NCBI GenBank assembly: GCA_030831945.1
Contig: JAURKC010000004.1
Location: 124,001 to 188,000, forward strand
Origin: Ferruginibacter sp.
Lineage (GTDB): Bacteria > Bacteroidota > Bacteroidia > Chitinophagales > Chitinophagaceae
DNA: 64,000 nucleotides
Direction of reading: 5' to 3'
Shown here: positions 43,793 through 52,135 of the stretch, one piece after another
Position numbering within the stretch: position 1 is the stretch's first letter
How the letters are laid out: each line of letters starts with the position of its first letter
Made by a program: the position numbers and the translations under genes
Notes under the pieces: generated by a model
What the model was told of the DNA's origin: nothing
The model's input: the letters and a program-made list of their open reading frames with translations, nothing else
Database searches by the model: none

Positions 43793-45907
43793 ATGAAATT
43801 TTTTCCAGAATCAGCATTACAACAGTTAGAGTACGAAAAGGTAAAGACCTTATTGGCTGAATTCTGCAAATCCGAATATGCCAAAGAAAAAGCGACCAAT
43901 TTACGTATCCATACTAAAAAAGAATTTATTGATCTAGAATTAGGACAGAGTTATGAATATAAGTTACTACTGCAAACAGGACTTTATTTTCCCAATGATT
44001 TTACACTAAACATATCCAAAGAATTAAAGCTATTAGGTATAGCTGGTGCTGTACTTAGTGGCGAACAATTTTTACATATTCGAAGGCTTACAGAAAATAC
44101 AGGAAGTATATTTAGATGGTTTGATAATGAAAGAAGGATTGCTTATCCTGCGCTTTCGAGAGTAATTGAAAACACCTATTTTGAAAAAGTAATTACGGTA
44201 TTAATTGACGAGATTCTGGATGAGTCAGGAAGTGTTAAAGATAGTGCTAGTGAGGATTTGGCTGGAATACGTATGAACCTTTTCAAAAAAAGAAATGAGT
44301 TGAGACGTATTTTCGACAAAATGATTACCAAGTTAAATAAGCTTGGATACCTTGCAGATATTGAAGAAAGTTTTATCAACGGCAGAAGAGTATTAGCTGT
44401 TTTTGCTGAGCAAAAGCGAATGATTAAAGGGATTTTACATGGTGAAAGTGATAGCAGAAAAACAACTTTTATTGAGCCCGAAGAAACTACCCAACTAAAC
44501 AATGATATTTTTTCTCTTGAAAACGAAGAAAAAAAAGAAGTCTATAAAATTCTTCGTCAGTTAACCCATCACCTAAGCGCCTATGCGCCACTGTTAAAAA
44601 CATATTATGAAATAGCGGGCACCTATGATTTTATTAATGCCAAAGCCAAATGGGCAATTCAGTTAGGAGGAAATTACCCCAAAGTGCATGACAAAGCGCA
44701 TATTCATTTAATCCAGGCTTATCATCCTTTATTATTAATTTATAATAAGACTAATGAAAAGCCTACCATACCAATCAATCTTACCTTACATGATAAGAAT
44801 AGAATTTTAGTTATCAGTGGTCCGAATGCAGGTGGTAAAACCGTTACATTAAAAACGGTTGGTCTTTTACAATTGATGTTACAAAGTGGATTACTAGTTC
44901 CGGTGCATCCAGATAGTGAGATGGGGATTTTTAAACAAATCATGATTCATATTGGAGATACTCAAAGCCTAGAATTTGAATTGAGTACCTATTCTTCACA
45001 TTTGAAGAACATGAAACACTTTATGGAAAATGCCAATGGTAAAACTTTGTTTTTCATTGATGAGTTGGGAAGTGGGAGTGATCCAAATTTAGGAGGTGCT
45101 TTTGCAGAAGTGATTATGGAAGAGCTAGCCCACAAACATTCCTTTGGAATTGTGACTACCCATTATTTGAACTTAAAGGTAATGGCTAATAAAGTTGCCG
45201 GAATTATTAATGGTGCAATGCAATTTGATGAGAAGAATTTATTACCGCTTTATAAATTGGTGGTAGGTAAGCCTGGTAGTTCCTATACTTTCTCTATTGC
45301 TGAGCGAATTGGATTAGAAAAAAGATTAATTGAAAAGGCTAGGACGCTTGTAGATGAAGATCATTTTACATTGGACAAATTATTGAACCGTACGGAGCAA
45401 GATCTTCAAAAAATTGATAAGGAAAAGAAGGAACTAGTAAACTTATTGAAAGAAAATGAGCGGCTAAAAAAGGAAATGCAGCAGGTAATGGACAAGGAAA
45501 AGCATTTACAGGAAGTTGAACGCTTAAAATACCAGCATTTAATTACAGAGGATAAATTGTCTTATGTAAAAGACATGGAAAGAAGGTTAAAATCCATGGT
45601 CATCGAATGGCGCAAAACGGAGGATAAAGAAAAGGTGGTAAATATGATACATGCCCTCTTATTTAACCAAAAAGAGAGGATGGTAAAGGAGAAACAGTCT
45701 AAAAAGGGGAATGAAAAATTCATAGAAATAGGAGGGGAAATCCAAATTGGCAATAAAGTAAGGATGAAACAGAACCGCCAAGTAGGTATTGTAAAAGAAA
45801 TTAGAGGAAAAAAATGTGTGCTTCAAGTCGGTGTAATGCCCATCACTGTTGACTTAAAGGATTTAGTGGTTGTAAAAGACAAGGATATTGAACAAATAAA
45901 TTTGTAA
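43793..45907 (+). CDS. MutS2-type DNA-binding ATPase lacking the Smr domain
   Basis: The 704-residue protein resembles MutS2: N-terminal helical and clamp regions (about 1-320). The ABC ATPase has Walker A GPNAGGKTVTLKT near 343-355, FFIDELGSGSDPNLGG (Walker B and signature) and IVTTHYLNLK. Then come a long coiled coil (about 500-620) and a KOW/SH3-like end (GNKVRMKQNRQVGIVKEIRG). It stops at IEQINL with no Smr nuclease domain, present at the C-terminus of canonical MutS2 (about 780 residues). It is not the mismatch-repair MutS. Likely roles are recombination control or ribosome rescue by analogy, but not shown. Confidence 0.85.
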   Translation: MKFFPESALQQLEYEKVKTLLAEFCKSEYAKEKATNLRIHTKKEFIDLELGQSYEYKLLLQTGLYFPNDFTLNISKELKLLGIAGAVLSGEQFLHIRRLTENTGSIFRWFDNERRIAYPALSRVIENTYFEKVITVLIDEILDESGSVKDSASEDLAGIRMNLFKKRNELRRIFDKMITKLNKLGYLADIEESFINGRRVLAVFAEQKRMIKGILHGESDSRKTTFIEPEETTQLNNDIFSLENEEKKEVYKILRQLTHHLSAYAPLLKTYYEIAGTYDFINAKAKWAIQLGGNYPKVHDKAHIHLIQAYHPLLLIYNKTNEKPTIPINLTLHDKNRILVISGPNAGGKTVTLKTVGLLQLMLQSGLLVPVHPDSEMGIFKQIMIHIGDTQSLEFELSTYSSHLKNMKHFMENANGKTLFFIDELGSGSDPNLGGAFAEVIMEELAHKHSFGIVTTHYLNLKVMANKVAGIINGAMQFDEKNLLPLYKLVVGKPGSSYTFSIAERIGLEKRLIEKARTLVDEDHFTLDKLLNRTEQDLQKIDKEKKELVNLLKENERLKKEMQQVMDKEKHLQEVERLKYQHLITEDKLSYVKDMERRLKSMVIEWRKTEDKEKVVNMIHALLFNQKERMVKEKQSKKGNEKFIEIGGEIQIGNKVRMKQNRQVGIVKEIRGKKCVLQVGVMPITVDLKDLVVVKDKDIEQINL

Positions 45908-45911
45908 ATAT

Positions 45912-45943
45912 TTTGGCTTAAAAAAATTCAACCCGTACTTTTG
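45912..45943 (+). promoter_or_regulatory. Promoter of tRNA-Ser
   Basis: TTTG at 45912-45915, a 20-base spacer and TACTTTTG at 45936-45943 give an almost ideal Bacteroidota promoter. The mature tRNA begins at 45948, five bases after the element, so the primary transcript needs little or no 5' trimming. Confidence 0.75.
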
Positions 45944-45947
45944 CGCC

Positions 45948-46035
45948 GGAGAGTTGGCAGAGCGGTCGATTGCGGCAGTCTTGAAAACTGTTGACTGTAA
46001 CAGGTCCTGGGGTTCGAATCCCTAACTCTCCGCCA
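45948..46035 (+). tRNA. tRNA-Ser (anticodon UGA)
   Basis: An 88-base class II tRNA. The acceptor stem is GGAGAGT (45948-45954) with ACTCTCC (46025-46031), discriminator G, and encoded CCA at 46033-46035. The anticodon loop CTTGAAA gives UGA for UCA serine codons. A long variable arm and a TPsiC arm with GGTTCGAATCC are present. It is flanked by a near-ideal promoter and a hairpin terminator. Anticodon and fold are seen in the sequence; isotype follows from both. Confidence 0.97.
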
Positions 46036-46041
46036 CTTATT

Positions 46042-46080
46042 AATGCAAACAGTTGATTTTCAATTGTTTGCATTTTTTAT
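46042..46080 (+). terminator. Terminator after tRNA-Ser
   Basis: A 15-bp stem with a 3-base loop between 46042-46056 and 46060-46074 (one G-U pair at 46052/46064), running into a T-rich tail (TTTTTT within 46073-46078). It lies seven bases after the encoded CCA. Confidence 0.85.
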
Positions 46081-46149
46081 TGGGGGAAGGGGAAATAAGG
46101 GAGGATTTATTTATAGTTAGACTTTACATTACTTTGAACCCCTTTTACT

Positions 46150-46788
46150 CTAAAAGTCATAAGAAACATAAAAGGTTGTTGGCCCCTTGTATAAACCGGT
46201 TTTATTAAAGTAAACTTTCTTGATTTTTGATACAAAAAAATTATTATCTATTGTAGATACCTTCCCCTCAAACTTTTCATTAGTGGATAGGGTAAGAAAA
46301 TTTCTGAAACGAAGGGGTGTATTGTTATGGTCAAAAATTCCATTTTGACCCACTTCTACATATTTTTTAACTAGTTTATATTGGCTATTGGTAATTAAGG
46401 AATGGGGTGGAACAACACCTATTCTATCCTGATGTTTAGTAGCAGTTTTGGCAACATTGGTTCCTGATGATCTAGATTGTCTGTAGGTATAGTTAACTCC
46501 TTCGATGTTGGTTAAGTCTTCGTAATAACTTATCATTTTATCATTAGGAATAAAAGCTGATATTTTCCAATCAAAATATAGGGTAACATCAGTTTTATTG
46601 TAAACATCAAATTCCATTTTACCCTTTGCCCCCCAAAATCTATAACTAATTCGGATGCTGTCATTTTCAAATTCATAACCTTTTAATCTTAAGGGAATAC
46701 TTTCAGAGGAAACGGTTATTAATTTACAAGGAACACAGGAACTCAATAAAAGGATGAAAGCAACAGTAAATAGGTTTATTAATTTCAT
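46150..46788 (-). CDS. Lipoprotein of unknown function
   Basis: Not recognised. The 212-residue product has a lipoprotein signal with lipobox LLSSC (Cys 18), so it is probably membrane-anchored on the periplasmic or outer-membrane side. The mature part is predicted beta-rich (IRISYRFWGAKGKMEFDVYNKTDVTLYFDWKI) with a basic, Thr/Asn-rich region and ends in KGPTTFYVSYDF. No catalytic motif is seen. Isolated on the minus strand between the tRNA and amt. Confidence 0.65.
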   Translation of the reverse strand: MKLINLFTVAFILLLSSCVPCKLITVSSESIPLRLKGYEFENDSIRISYRFWGAKGKMEFDVYNKTDVTLYFDWKISAFIPNDKMISYYEDLTNIEGVNYTYRQSRSSGTNVAKTATKHQDRIGVVPPHSLITNSQYKLVKKYVEVGQNGIFDHNNTPLRFRNFLTLSTNEKFEGKVSTIDNNFFVSKIKKVYFNKTGLYKGPTTFYVSYDF

Positions 46789-46826
46789 TTAAGGCGTTTT
46801 ATTTGTTCGATCTTTTAAAATACAAT

Positions 46827-46848
46827 GCTTTTTAAAATTTTAAAAAGC
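46827..46848. repeat. Perfect 22-base palindrome
   Basis: GCTTTTTAAAA and TTTTAAAAAGC form a perfect palindrome with no loop bases in DNA terms. It lies about 40-60 bases before the lipoprotein ATG. Possible dimeric-protein operator or cruciform site; may be incidental AT symmetry with GC ends. Confidence 0.6.
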
Positions 46849-46912
46849 GATTAGGTGAGTGGTTAGTGAAAGAAATTAAAACAAATTAATATTATTTTAT
46901 ATATAATACAAG

Positions 46913-46945
46913 TCCTATTTAGCGTTGTCCCAAACATAAATAGGA
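46913..46945. repeat. 9-bp inverted repeat upstream of amt
   Basis: TCCTATTTA at 46913-46921 and TAAATAGGA at 46937-46945 are exact reverse complements with a 15-base spacer, about 240 bases upstream of amt. Could be a regulator site or RNA hairpin. Confidence 0.55.
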
Positions 46946-47139
46946 TACTTATAAGAATTTTTAAATATGTCAAAAGAAAAATACTTTTCACATATATCAA
47001 TTGATATTATTCAAAAAATATGTTCAATTAACTAGTATTTTAATATAAATGATTAAAAATTCATCCAATTTATTTTCTAAAATATCAATTTCTTTTAATC
47101 AAAGTTTATAATTATTCACATACTATTTTTTGATATATA

Positions 47140-47167
47140 TTTGATAGCTTCTTTAAGCATACATTTG
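47140..47167 (+). promoter_or_regulatory. Promoter of amt
   Basis: TTTG at 47140-47143, a 16-base spacer and TACATTTG at 47160-47167. The spacer is slightly short. A start near 47172 leaves about 14 bases of leader. Confidence 0.5.
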
Positions 47168-47186
47168 GACTTCTAAAAAATAAACG

Positions 47187-48404
47187 ATGCTTGACACAGG
47201 ATTAACAGCATTTATGCTGGTAGCCACCAGTTTGGTTATGCTAATGACACCAGGACTTGCCTTTTTTTACGGTGGGCTTGCTTGCAAAAAGAATATTTTA
47301 AATGTGATGATACAAAGTTTTGTTTCCATGGGATGGACTTCAGTACTTTGGTTCGTTTTCGGATATTCCTTATGTTTTAGTGGCGGTGAGGGAGGAATCA
47401 TTGGAAACCTCGATAAAGCATTCTATCATGGTGTACATCCAGACACCCTATATTCAGCTGATAAACGCTTCCCTGAGATCGTTTTTATAGCGTATCAAAT
47501 GATGTTTGCAATTATTACTCCCGCACTCATTACTGGTGCATTTGCCAACAGGATAACTTTTAAAGCCTATTTTATTTTCCTCACTTTTTGGCAAATTCTT
47601 GTTTACTATCCTTTTGTACATATGATTTGGGGAAATGGATTATTAGCTAAATGGGGTGTATTAGATTTCGCTGGTGGTATTACCGTTCATGCTACAGCAG
47701 GCTTTGCTGCACTTGCTTCGGTTATTTATGTTGGTAGACGTAGATCAATGAATACTCGTCCAAATAATTTACCATTGATGGCTATTGGAACTGCCTTATT
47801 ATGGTTTGGATGGTATGGATTCAATGCAGGTAGTGAATTACAAGTTAATGGAATTACTTCATTGGCTTTTATCAATACTGATATATCTGCTTCAGTTGCT
47901 GCTGTAACTTGGCTTGCTATAGAGTGGACAACAGGAAATAAGCGACCTACCTTTGTTGGACTGCTTACTGGATCTGTTGCTGGTTTAGCTACTGTAACAC
48001 CTGCAGCTGGTTACATTACTTATGAAATGGCTTTTGTAACCGGAATTTTAGCTTCGATTGTATGTTATGCAGCCGTTAAATTAAAAAATAAAATGGGCTG
48101 GGATGACGCATTAGATGTTTGGGGAGTACATGGTGTAGGAGGTTTGCTAGGGACTGTTTTACTGGGACTAATGGCTTCTAAAGCAATTAATCCTAATGGA
48201 GCCGATGGTTTATTTTTTGGCGGAACTGACTTTTTTATGAAGGAATTAATAGCGGTAGTAGGGACCTCTATCTATGCTTTTATCTTTACCTATATCATGC
48301 TAGTATTAATTAATAAAATAACTCGAGTAAAAGTTACTGCTGAGGAAGAGGAGAAAGGATTAGACTCTTCTTACCATGGAGAAACAGCAAGAGATATAGA
48401 ATAA
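47187..48404 (+). CDS. amt: Ammonium transporter (Amt family)
   Basis: The 405-residue inner-membrane channel has about 11 helices. The family signature is clear: MLMTPGLAFFYGGLACKKN in helix 1-2, and the twin pore histidines in FAGGITVHATAGFAALA (helix 5) and DVWGVHGVGGLLG (helix 10). No cleavable signal peptide extends the N-terminus. It moves ammonium/ammonia. No glnK or other nitrogen regulator gene is adjacent. Own promoter before and terminator after it, so monocistronic. Confidence 0.95.
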   Translation: MLDTGLTAFMLVATSLVMLMTPGLAFFYGGLACKKNILNVMIQSFVSMGWTSVLWFVFGYSLCFSGGEGGIIGNLDKAFYHGVHPDTLYSADKRFPEIVFIAYQMMFAIITPALITGAFANRITFKAYFIFLTFWQILVYYPFVHMIWGNGLLAKWGVLDFAGGITVHATAGFAALASVIYVGRRRSMNTRPNNLPLMAIGTALLWFGWYGFNAGSELQVNGITSLAFINTDISASVAAVTWLAIEWTTGNKRPTFVGLLTGSVAGLATVTPAAGYITYEMAFVTGILASIVCYAAVKLKNKMGWDDALDVWGVHGVGGLLGTVLLGLMASKAINPNGADGLFFGGTDFFMKELIAVVGTSIYAFIFTYIMLVLINKITRVKVTAEEEEKGLDSSYHGETARDIE

Positions 48405-48432
48405 TTAGATTCAACTAAACATTTATTATAGC

Positions 48433-48469
48433 TACCAGCTTTTATTGATTTAATGGCTGGTATTTTTTT
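48433..48469 (+). terminator. Terminator after amt
   Basis: TACCAGC at 48433-48439 pairs with GCTGGTA at 48456-48462 across a 16-base loop, followed by seven T (48463-48469). Confidence 0.7.
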
Positions 48470-48595
48470 ATAATTAAAGCATAAAATTACTTTTAAGAGA
48501 AACTTATACCATCTCAATAAACTTAGCCTTGCTATTATTTATTTATATTTATCATCAATAAACCAGTTAATCATTTATCTACTTAAGTCTTAACG

Positions 48596-49951
48596 ATGAA
48601 AAGAAACGAATTTGTGAAAAATGCAAGTCTGGCAACAGCAGCTTTTGCCATTCAACCTAATATTGATATTTTTTCAAGATCAGCCTCCACTCCAATTAAA
48701 CTAGGAGTTATTGGTGTTGGCCAACGAGGGAGAGGACATTTGAAAAATTTATTGTTAAGAAACGATGTTGAGATTGTTGCCATCAGTGATATTGATAGTA
48801 GGTGCATCAACTTAGCGAATGAATTATTTAAAACAAAAGGTAAAGCTATTCCAGAAAACTTTCTTGGTGATGAATTGAACTGGAAAAAGATGGTCGAAAA
48901 AACTCAGCTAGATGGAATCATTATAGCTACGCCATGGGAATGGCATAAACCAATGATCATAGGTTGCCTAGAGGCAGGAATTAAATATGTAGGCTCTGAA
49001 GTAATCATTGGTATCACATTAGAAGACCACTGGGAGGTAGTACGAGCTGCTGAAAAATACAAGGCACAAGTAATGATGCTCGAAAATGTTTGTTATCGTA
49101 GAGACGTGATGGCGATTTTGAATATGGTAAGACAAGGATTATTTGGTGAGATCATTCATTTACAAGGTGGCTATCAGCATGATTTAAGAGATGTGAAATT
49201 CAATGATGGTAAGCATGTTCATGGCTTTGGTGTTGAGTTTGGGGCTAAAGGTTTATCAGAAGCAAGATGGCGAACCAAACATGCCATTCATAGGAATGGA
49301 GATTTATATCCAACGCATGGCATTGGACCAATTGCAAACTGTATCAACATCAATAGAGGGAATCGATTTAAATCTATTTGTTCATTCGCTTCCAAAACAA
49401 GAGGACTTCATGATTATGTTGTAAAATTGGGAGGAGAAAATCATCCTAGTGCAAAAGTTAATTTTAAACTAGGGGATATAGTGACTACTTCCATCAACTG
49501 TATGAATGGGGAAACTATTTTATTACAACATGACACCAATTTGCCAAGACCTTATTCTCTTGGATTTAGGGTACAGGGGACAGAAGGTTTATGGATGGAT
49601 GTTAATAATAGTATTTATGTAGAAAATAAAGCAGCCAAAGTTCATCAATGGGATGATGCTAAAGATTGGTTGGAGAAATATGATCATCCATTATGGAAAA
49701 GGTGGGTGAAAGAGTCTGTTGACGCTGGTCATGGCGGAATGGATTTTTTTGTTTTACACTCCTTTATTGAATCAATAAAAAGAAAAACATCCACTCCAAT
49801 GGATGTATATGATGCGGCAAGCTGGAGTGCTATCACGGCACTAAGTGAACAATCCATCGAATTAGGTAATCAAACGATTGATTTTCCTGACTTCACTAAT
49901 GGTCAATGGATGTATCGCAAACCAGTTTTTTGTTTAAATGATGAATTTTAA
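48596..49951 (+). CDS. Gfo/Idh/MocA oxidoreductase, GH109-like glycosidase
   Basis: The 451-residue NAD-binding protein has GVIGVGQRGRGHL (Rossmann GxGxxG, near 38-50), IIATPWEWHKPM and the catalytic-domain block TKHAIHRNGDLYPTHGIGPIANC. The latter is typical of family GH109, which uses NAD+ for alpha-N-acetylgalactosaminidase activity. The N-terminal KRNEFVKNASLATAAF resembles a Tat-type or exported signal but with KR rather than RR. Activity is inferred from family; some members are not glycosidases. First gene of a three-gene run. Confidence 0.82.
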   Translation: MKRNEFVKNASLATAAFAIQPNIDIFSRSASTPIKLGVIGVGQRGRGHLKNLLLRNDVEIVAISDIDSRCINLANELFKTKGKAIPENFLGDELNWKKMVEKTQLDGIIIATPWEWHKPMIIGCLEAGIKYVGSEVIIGITLEDHWEVVRAAEKYKAQVMMLENVCYRRDVMAILNMVRQGLFGEIIHLQGGYQHDLRDVKFNDGKHVHGFGVEFGAKGLSEARWRTKHAIHRNGDLYPTHGIGPIANCININRGNRFKSICSFASKTRGLHDYVVKLGGENHPSAKVNFKLGDIVTTSINCMNGETILLQHDTNLPRPYSLGFRVQGTEGLWMDVNNSIYVENKAAKVHQWDDAKDWLEKYDHPLWKRWVKESVDAGHGGMDFFVLHSFIESIKRKTSTPMDVYDAASWSAITALSEQSIELGNQTIDFPDFTNGQWMYRKPVFCLNDEF

Positions 49952-49963
49952 ATTTTGCCCCCA

Positions 49964-50881
49964 ATGAAATGTAGGTTTCTTTTAATTTTATCAATTAGTG
50001 CTCTACAATGTACCAATACCAAAACGATAACTAGTTCTACTGAAAATATTTTCCCGGATGAATTAGTTCAATTTGTTGCTTATAAAAGTAATCCAATATT
50101 TACTGGAACGGGTAAAGATACCTGGGATAAACAAATGCGGGAAAGAGGATACATCATTAGAGAGGATAATATTTATCATTTATGGTACACTGGGTATGAA
50201 AAAAATGATGGTAATAGATCACTTGGCTATGCAACATCTACAGACGGAATCAGCTTTACCAGACATCCTCAAAATCCTGTTCACGATGCCCATTGGGTAG
50301 AAGATATGTGTGTGGTAAAATCTAAAGACACCTACTTTATGTTTGCAGAAGGAAAAGGAGATTTAGCTCATCTATTAATTTCAAAAGATAAGATTCATTG
50401 GCAGGAAAAGGGTCAGTTGGATATTCGACAAACCAATGGACAACCCATTAGTAAAGGCGCATTTGGTACACCTGCTGTGTTTATTGAAAAGGGAATATGG
50501 TATTTATTTTACGAAAGAGATGATCGGGGTATTTGGTTGGCGACTTCAAAAGATCATACCATTTGGACAAATGTTCAAGATGATCCAGTTATTAAAATGG
50601 GACCTGAATTATATGATCAGTTTGCTGTTGCGATGAATCAAGTCATAAAATACAAAGGATATTATTATGGATATTATCACGCATCTGCTTTTAAAGACTG
50701 GCATGAATGGTCTACCAATATAGCCGTATCAAAAGATTTAATTCATTGGCAAAAATATCCTAACAATCCAATTATTGGCAATAATCAATCTAGTGGAATA
50801 GTTGTAAATGATGGTAATCAATTTAGATTGTACACCATGCATCGTAGAATTAATTTATTCTTTTCAGACAATAAAAAGTAG
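49964..50881 (+). CDS. Five-bladed beta-propeller glycoside hydrolase-like lipoprotein
   Basis: ATG at 49964 is chosen over TTG at 49955 (305 residues). A lipoprotein signal ends ALQC (Cys near 17). The body has repeated propeller blades as in clans GH-F and GH-J and family GH130: YHLWYTGYE, SLGYATSTDGISFTRHPQNPV, FMFAEGKGDLAHLLISKDKIHW, FYERDDRGIWLATSKDHTIW, and KDWHEWSTNIAVSKDLIHWQKYPNNPI. Catalytic acids cannot be assigned confidently. 12 bases separate it from the GH109-like gene. Substrate unknown. Confidence 0.72.
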   Translation: MKCRFLLILSISALQCTNTKTITSSTENIFPDELVQFVAYKSNPIFTGTGKDTWDKQMRERGYIIREDNIYHLWYTGYEKNDGNRSLGYATSTDGISFTRHPQNPVHDAHWVEDMCVVKSKDTYFMFAEGKGDLAHLLISKDKIHWQEKGQLDIRQTNGQPISKGAFGTPAVFIEKGIWYLFYERDDRGIWLATSKDHTIWTNVQDDPVIKMGPELYDQFAVAMNQVIKYKGYYYGYYHASAFKDWHEWSTNIAVSKDLIHWQKYPNNPIIGNNQSSGIVVNDGNQFRLYTMHRRINLFFSDNKK

Positions 50882-50898
50882 TCTTCATATAAACACCA

Positions 50899-52014
50899 AT
50901 GCACATGTCTACACAATTAAGTTCTGAGGATTTGAGTAAGCGTCTCTTGTCGCTCGATTTTTTAAGAGGACTTATTATGTTTTTATTGGTAACTGAAAGT
51001 ACTGGTTTTTTTAAAATCTTATACCTAGATTCAAAAGGAGGTCCACTCGAGAATTTCTTTATTCAATTTCAACACCACCCTTGGAATGGATTGAGATTTT
51101 GGGACTTAATACAGCCTGGCTTCATGTTTATTGCAGGCACTGCTATGGCTTTTTCAGTAACTAGTTTGCAAAATAAGGGAGTTGCCCACCAACTGATTAC
51201 TATAAAAATGCTTAAACGTTCAGGATGGTTGTTTTTCTGGGGAGTATTAATTTATGCAGTGAAAGAAACTGGATTATCTTTTGAACTATGGAATGTTTTG
51301 ACACAACTTTCTTTTACCTTACTATTAGCTTATTTCATATTTCATTATAAATATTCTACACAAATAATCATCTGTATTTTATTATTACTATTCACTGAAA
51401 TACTGTATCGATTTGCGAATGTTCCAGATTATAACCTTACGTTTACCAATCATCATAATTTTGGTAATTATGTAGATTTAATTTTGATGAACAAAACTAG
51501 CAGAGGAGGATGGGTTGCTATCAATTGTATTCCAACGGCGGTTCATACCATCGCTGGAGCTTTGGTGGGAAAATTAATATTGGGTAAAAGGAATGGCTTA
51601 TTAAAAACTTTAATCATTGCTGCTGGTTCATTTTTACTACTGGGATATGCAATGGATTTTTTACAAATCACCCCTATTATCAAGAGGATTGCAACTAGTT
51701 CCTTTACGATTGTATCGCTAGGATGTTGTTTATTGGCCTTTGCAGGAAGTTATTATTTTATCGACATAAAAAAATATAACAAGATCTTCTTTTTTAAAGT
51801 ATTGTCAATGAATTCAATTTTCATTTACCTGTTTTTTGAAACTGCAGGTGGGGGATGGTTAAATCATTTTATAAAATTATTGACCAATGGATTATTAAGT
51901 TTAGTGAATATTCCTGAAATGATTATTTCAATTATAGCTTGTTTTTTAATTGTTTTAATAGACTGGGGGATTTGTTACTTCCTGTATCAAAAGAAAATAT
52001 TCTTCCGACTATAA
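50899..52014 (+). CDS. HGSNAT/NagX-like membrane acyltransferase (DUF5009-like)
   Basis: The 371-residue polytopic membrane protein (about 10 helices) resembles the heparan-alpha-glucosaminide N-acetyltransferase and NagX family. RLLSLDFLRGLIMFLLVTES opens the first helix, and NGLRFWDLIQPGFMFIAGTAMAFS follows. In the family a membrane histidine relays an acetyl group from cytosolic acetyl-CoA to an outside amino sugar. His residues occur in FQHHPWNG and NHHNFGNY. It starts 17 bases after the propeller gene, which links it to amino-sugar glycan handling. Confidence 0.78.
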   Translation: MHMSTQLSSEDLSKRLLSLDFLRGLIMFLLVTESTGFFKILYLDSKGGPLENFFIQFQHHPWNGLRFWDLIQPGFMFIAGTAMAFSVTSLQNKGVAHQLITIKMLKRSGWLFFWGVLIYAVKETGLSFELWNVLTQLSFTLLLAYFIFHYKYSTQIIICILLLLFTEILYRFANVPDYNLTFTNHHNFGNYVDLILMNKTSRGGWVAINCIPTAVHTIAGALVGKLILGKRNGLLKTLIIAAGSFLLLGYAMDFLQITPIIKRIATSSFTIVSLGCCLLAFAGSYYFIDIKKYNKIFFFKVLSMNSIFIYLFFETAGGGWLNHFIKLLTNGLLSLVNIPEMIISIIACFLIVLIDWGICYFLYQKKIFFRL

Positions 52015-52110
52015 CTTTGAGTTTCGATTTTGGCTAATCTTTAAAAAAACTGGAATTCCTTTTATGCTTTTATTCCTTTTTCAATAATGAATAGGTGGGT
52101 AGAATTTCCC

Positions 52111-52118
52111 TAAATTTG
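52111..52118 (+). promoter_or_regulatory. -7 element of the TrmH-family gene
   Basis: TAAATTTG ends 17 bases before the ATG at 52136, consistent with a short leader. No good -33 element. Confidence 0.45.
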
Positions 52119-52135
52119 CTGCTTATTTTATCAAT

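Larger units (their letters stand above)
46789..47186. other. Divergent intergenic region between the lipoprotein gene and amt
   Basis: About 398 bases, very AT-rich. It holds a 22-base palindrome (46827-46848), a 9-bp inverted repeat (46913-46921 with 46937-46945) and the amt promoter at 47140-47167, all listed separately. Nothing else recognised. Confidence 0.4.

Noticed and set aside
44176..44502. 108-codon minus-strand open frame inside the MutS2-like gene
   Set aside because: It is antisense to a clearly coding ATPase gene and has no motif or start signal of its own.
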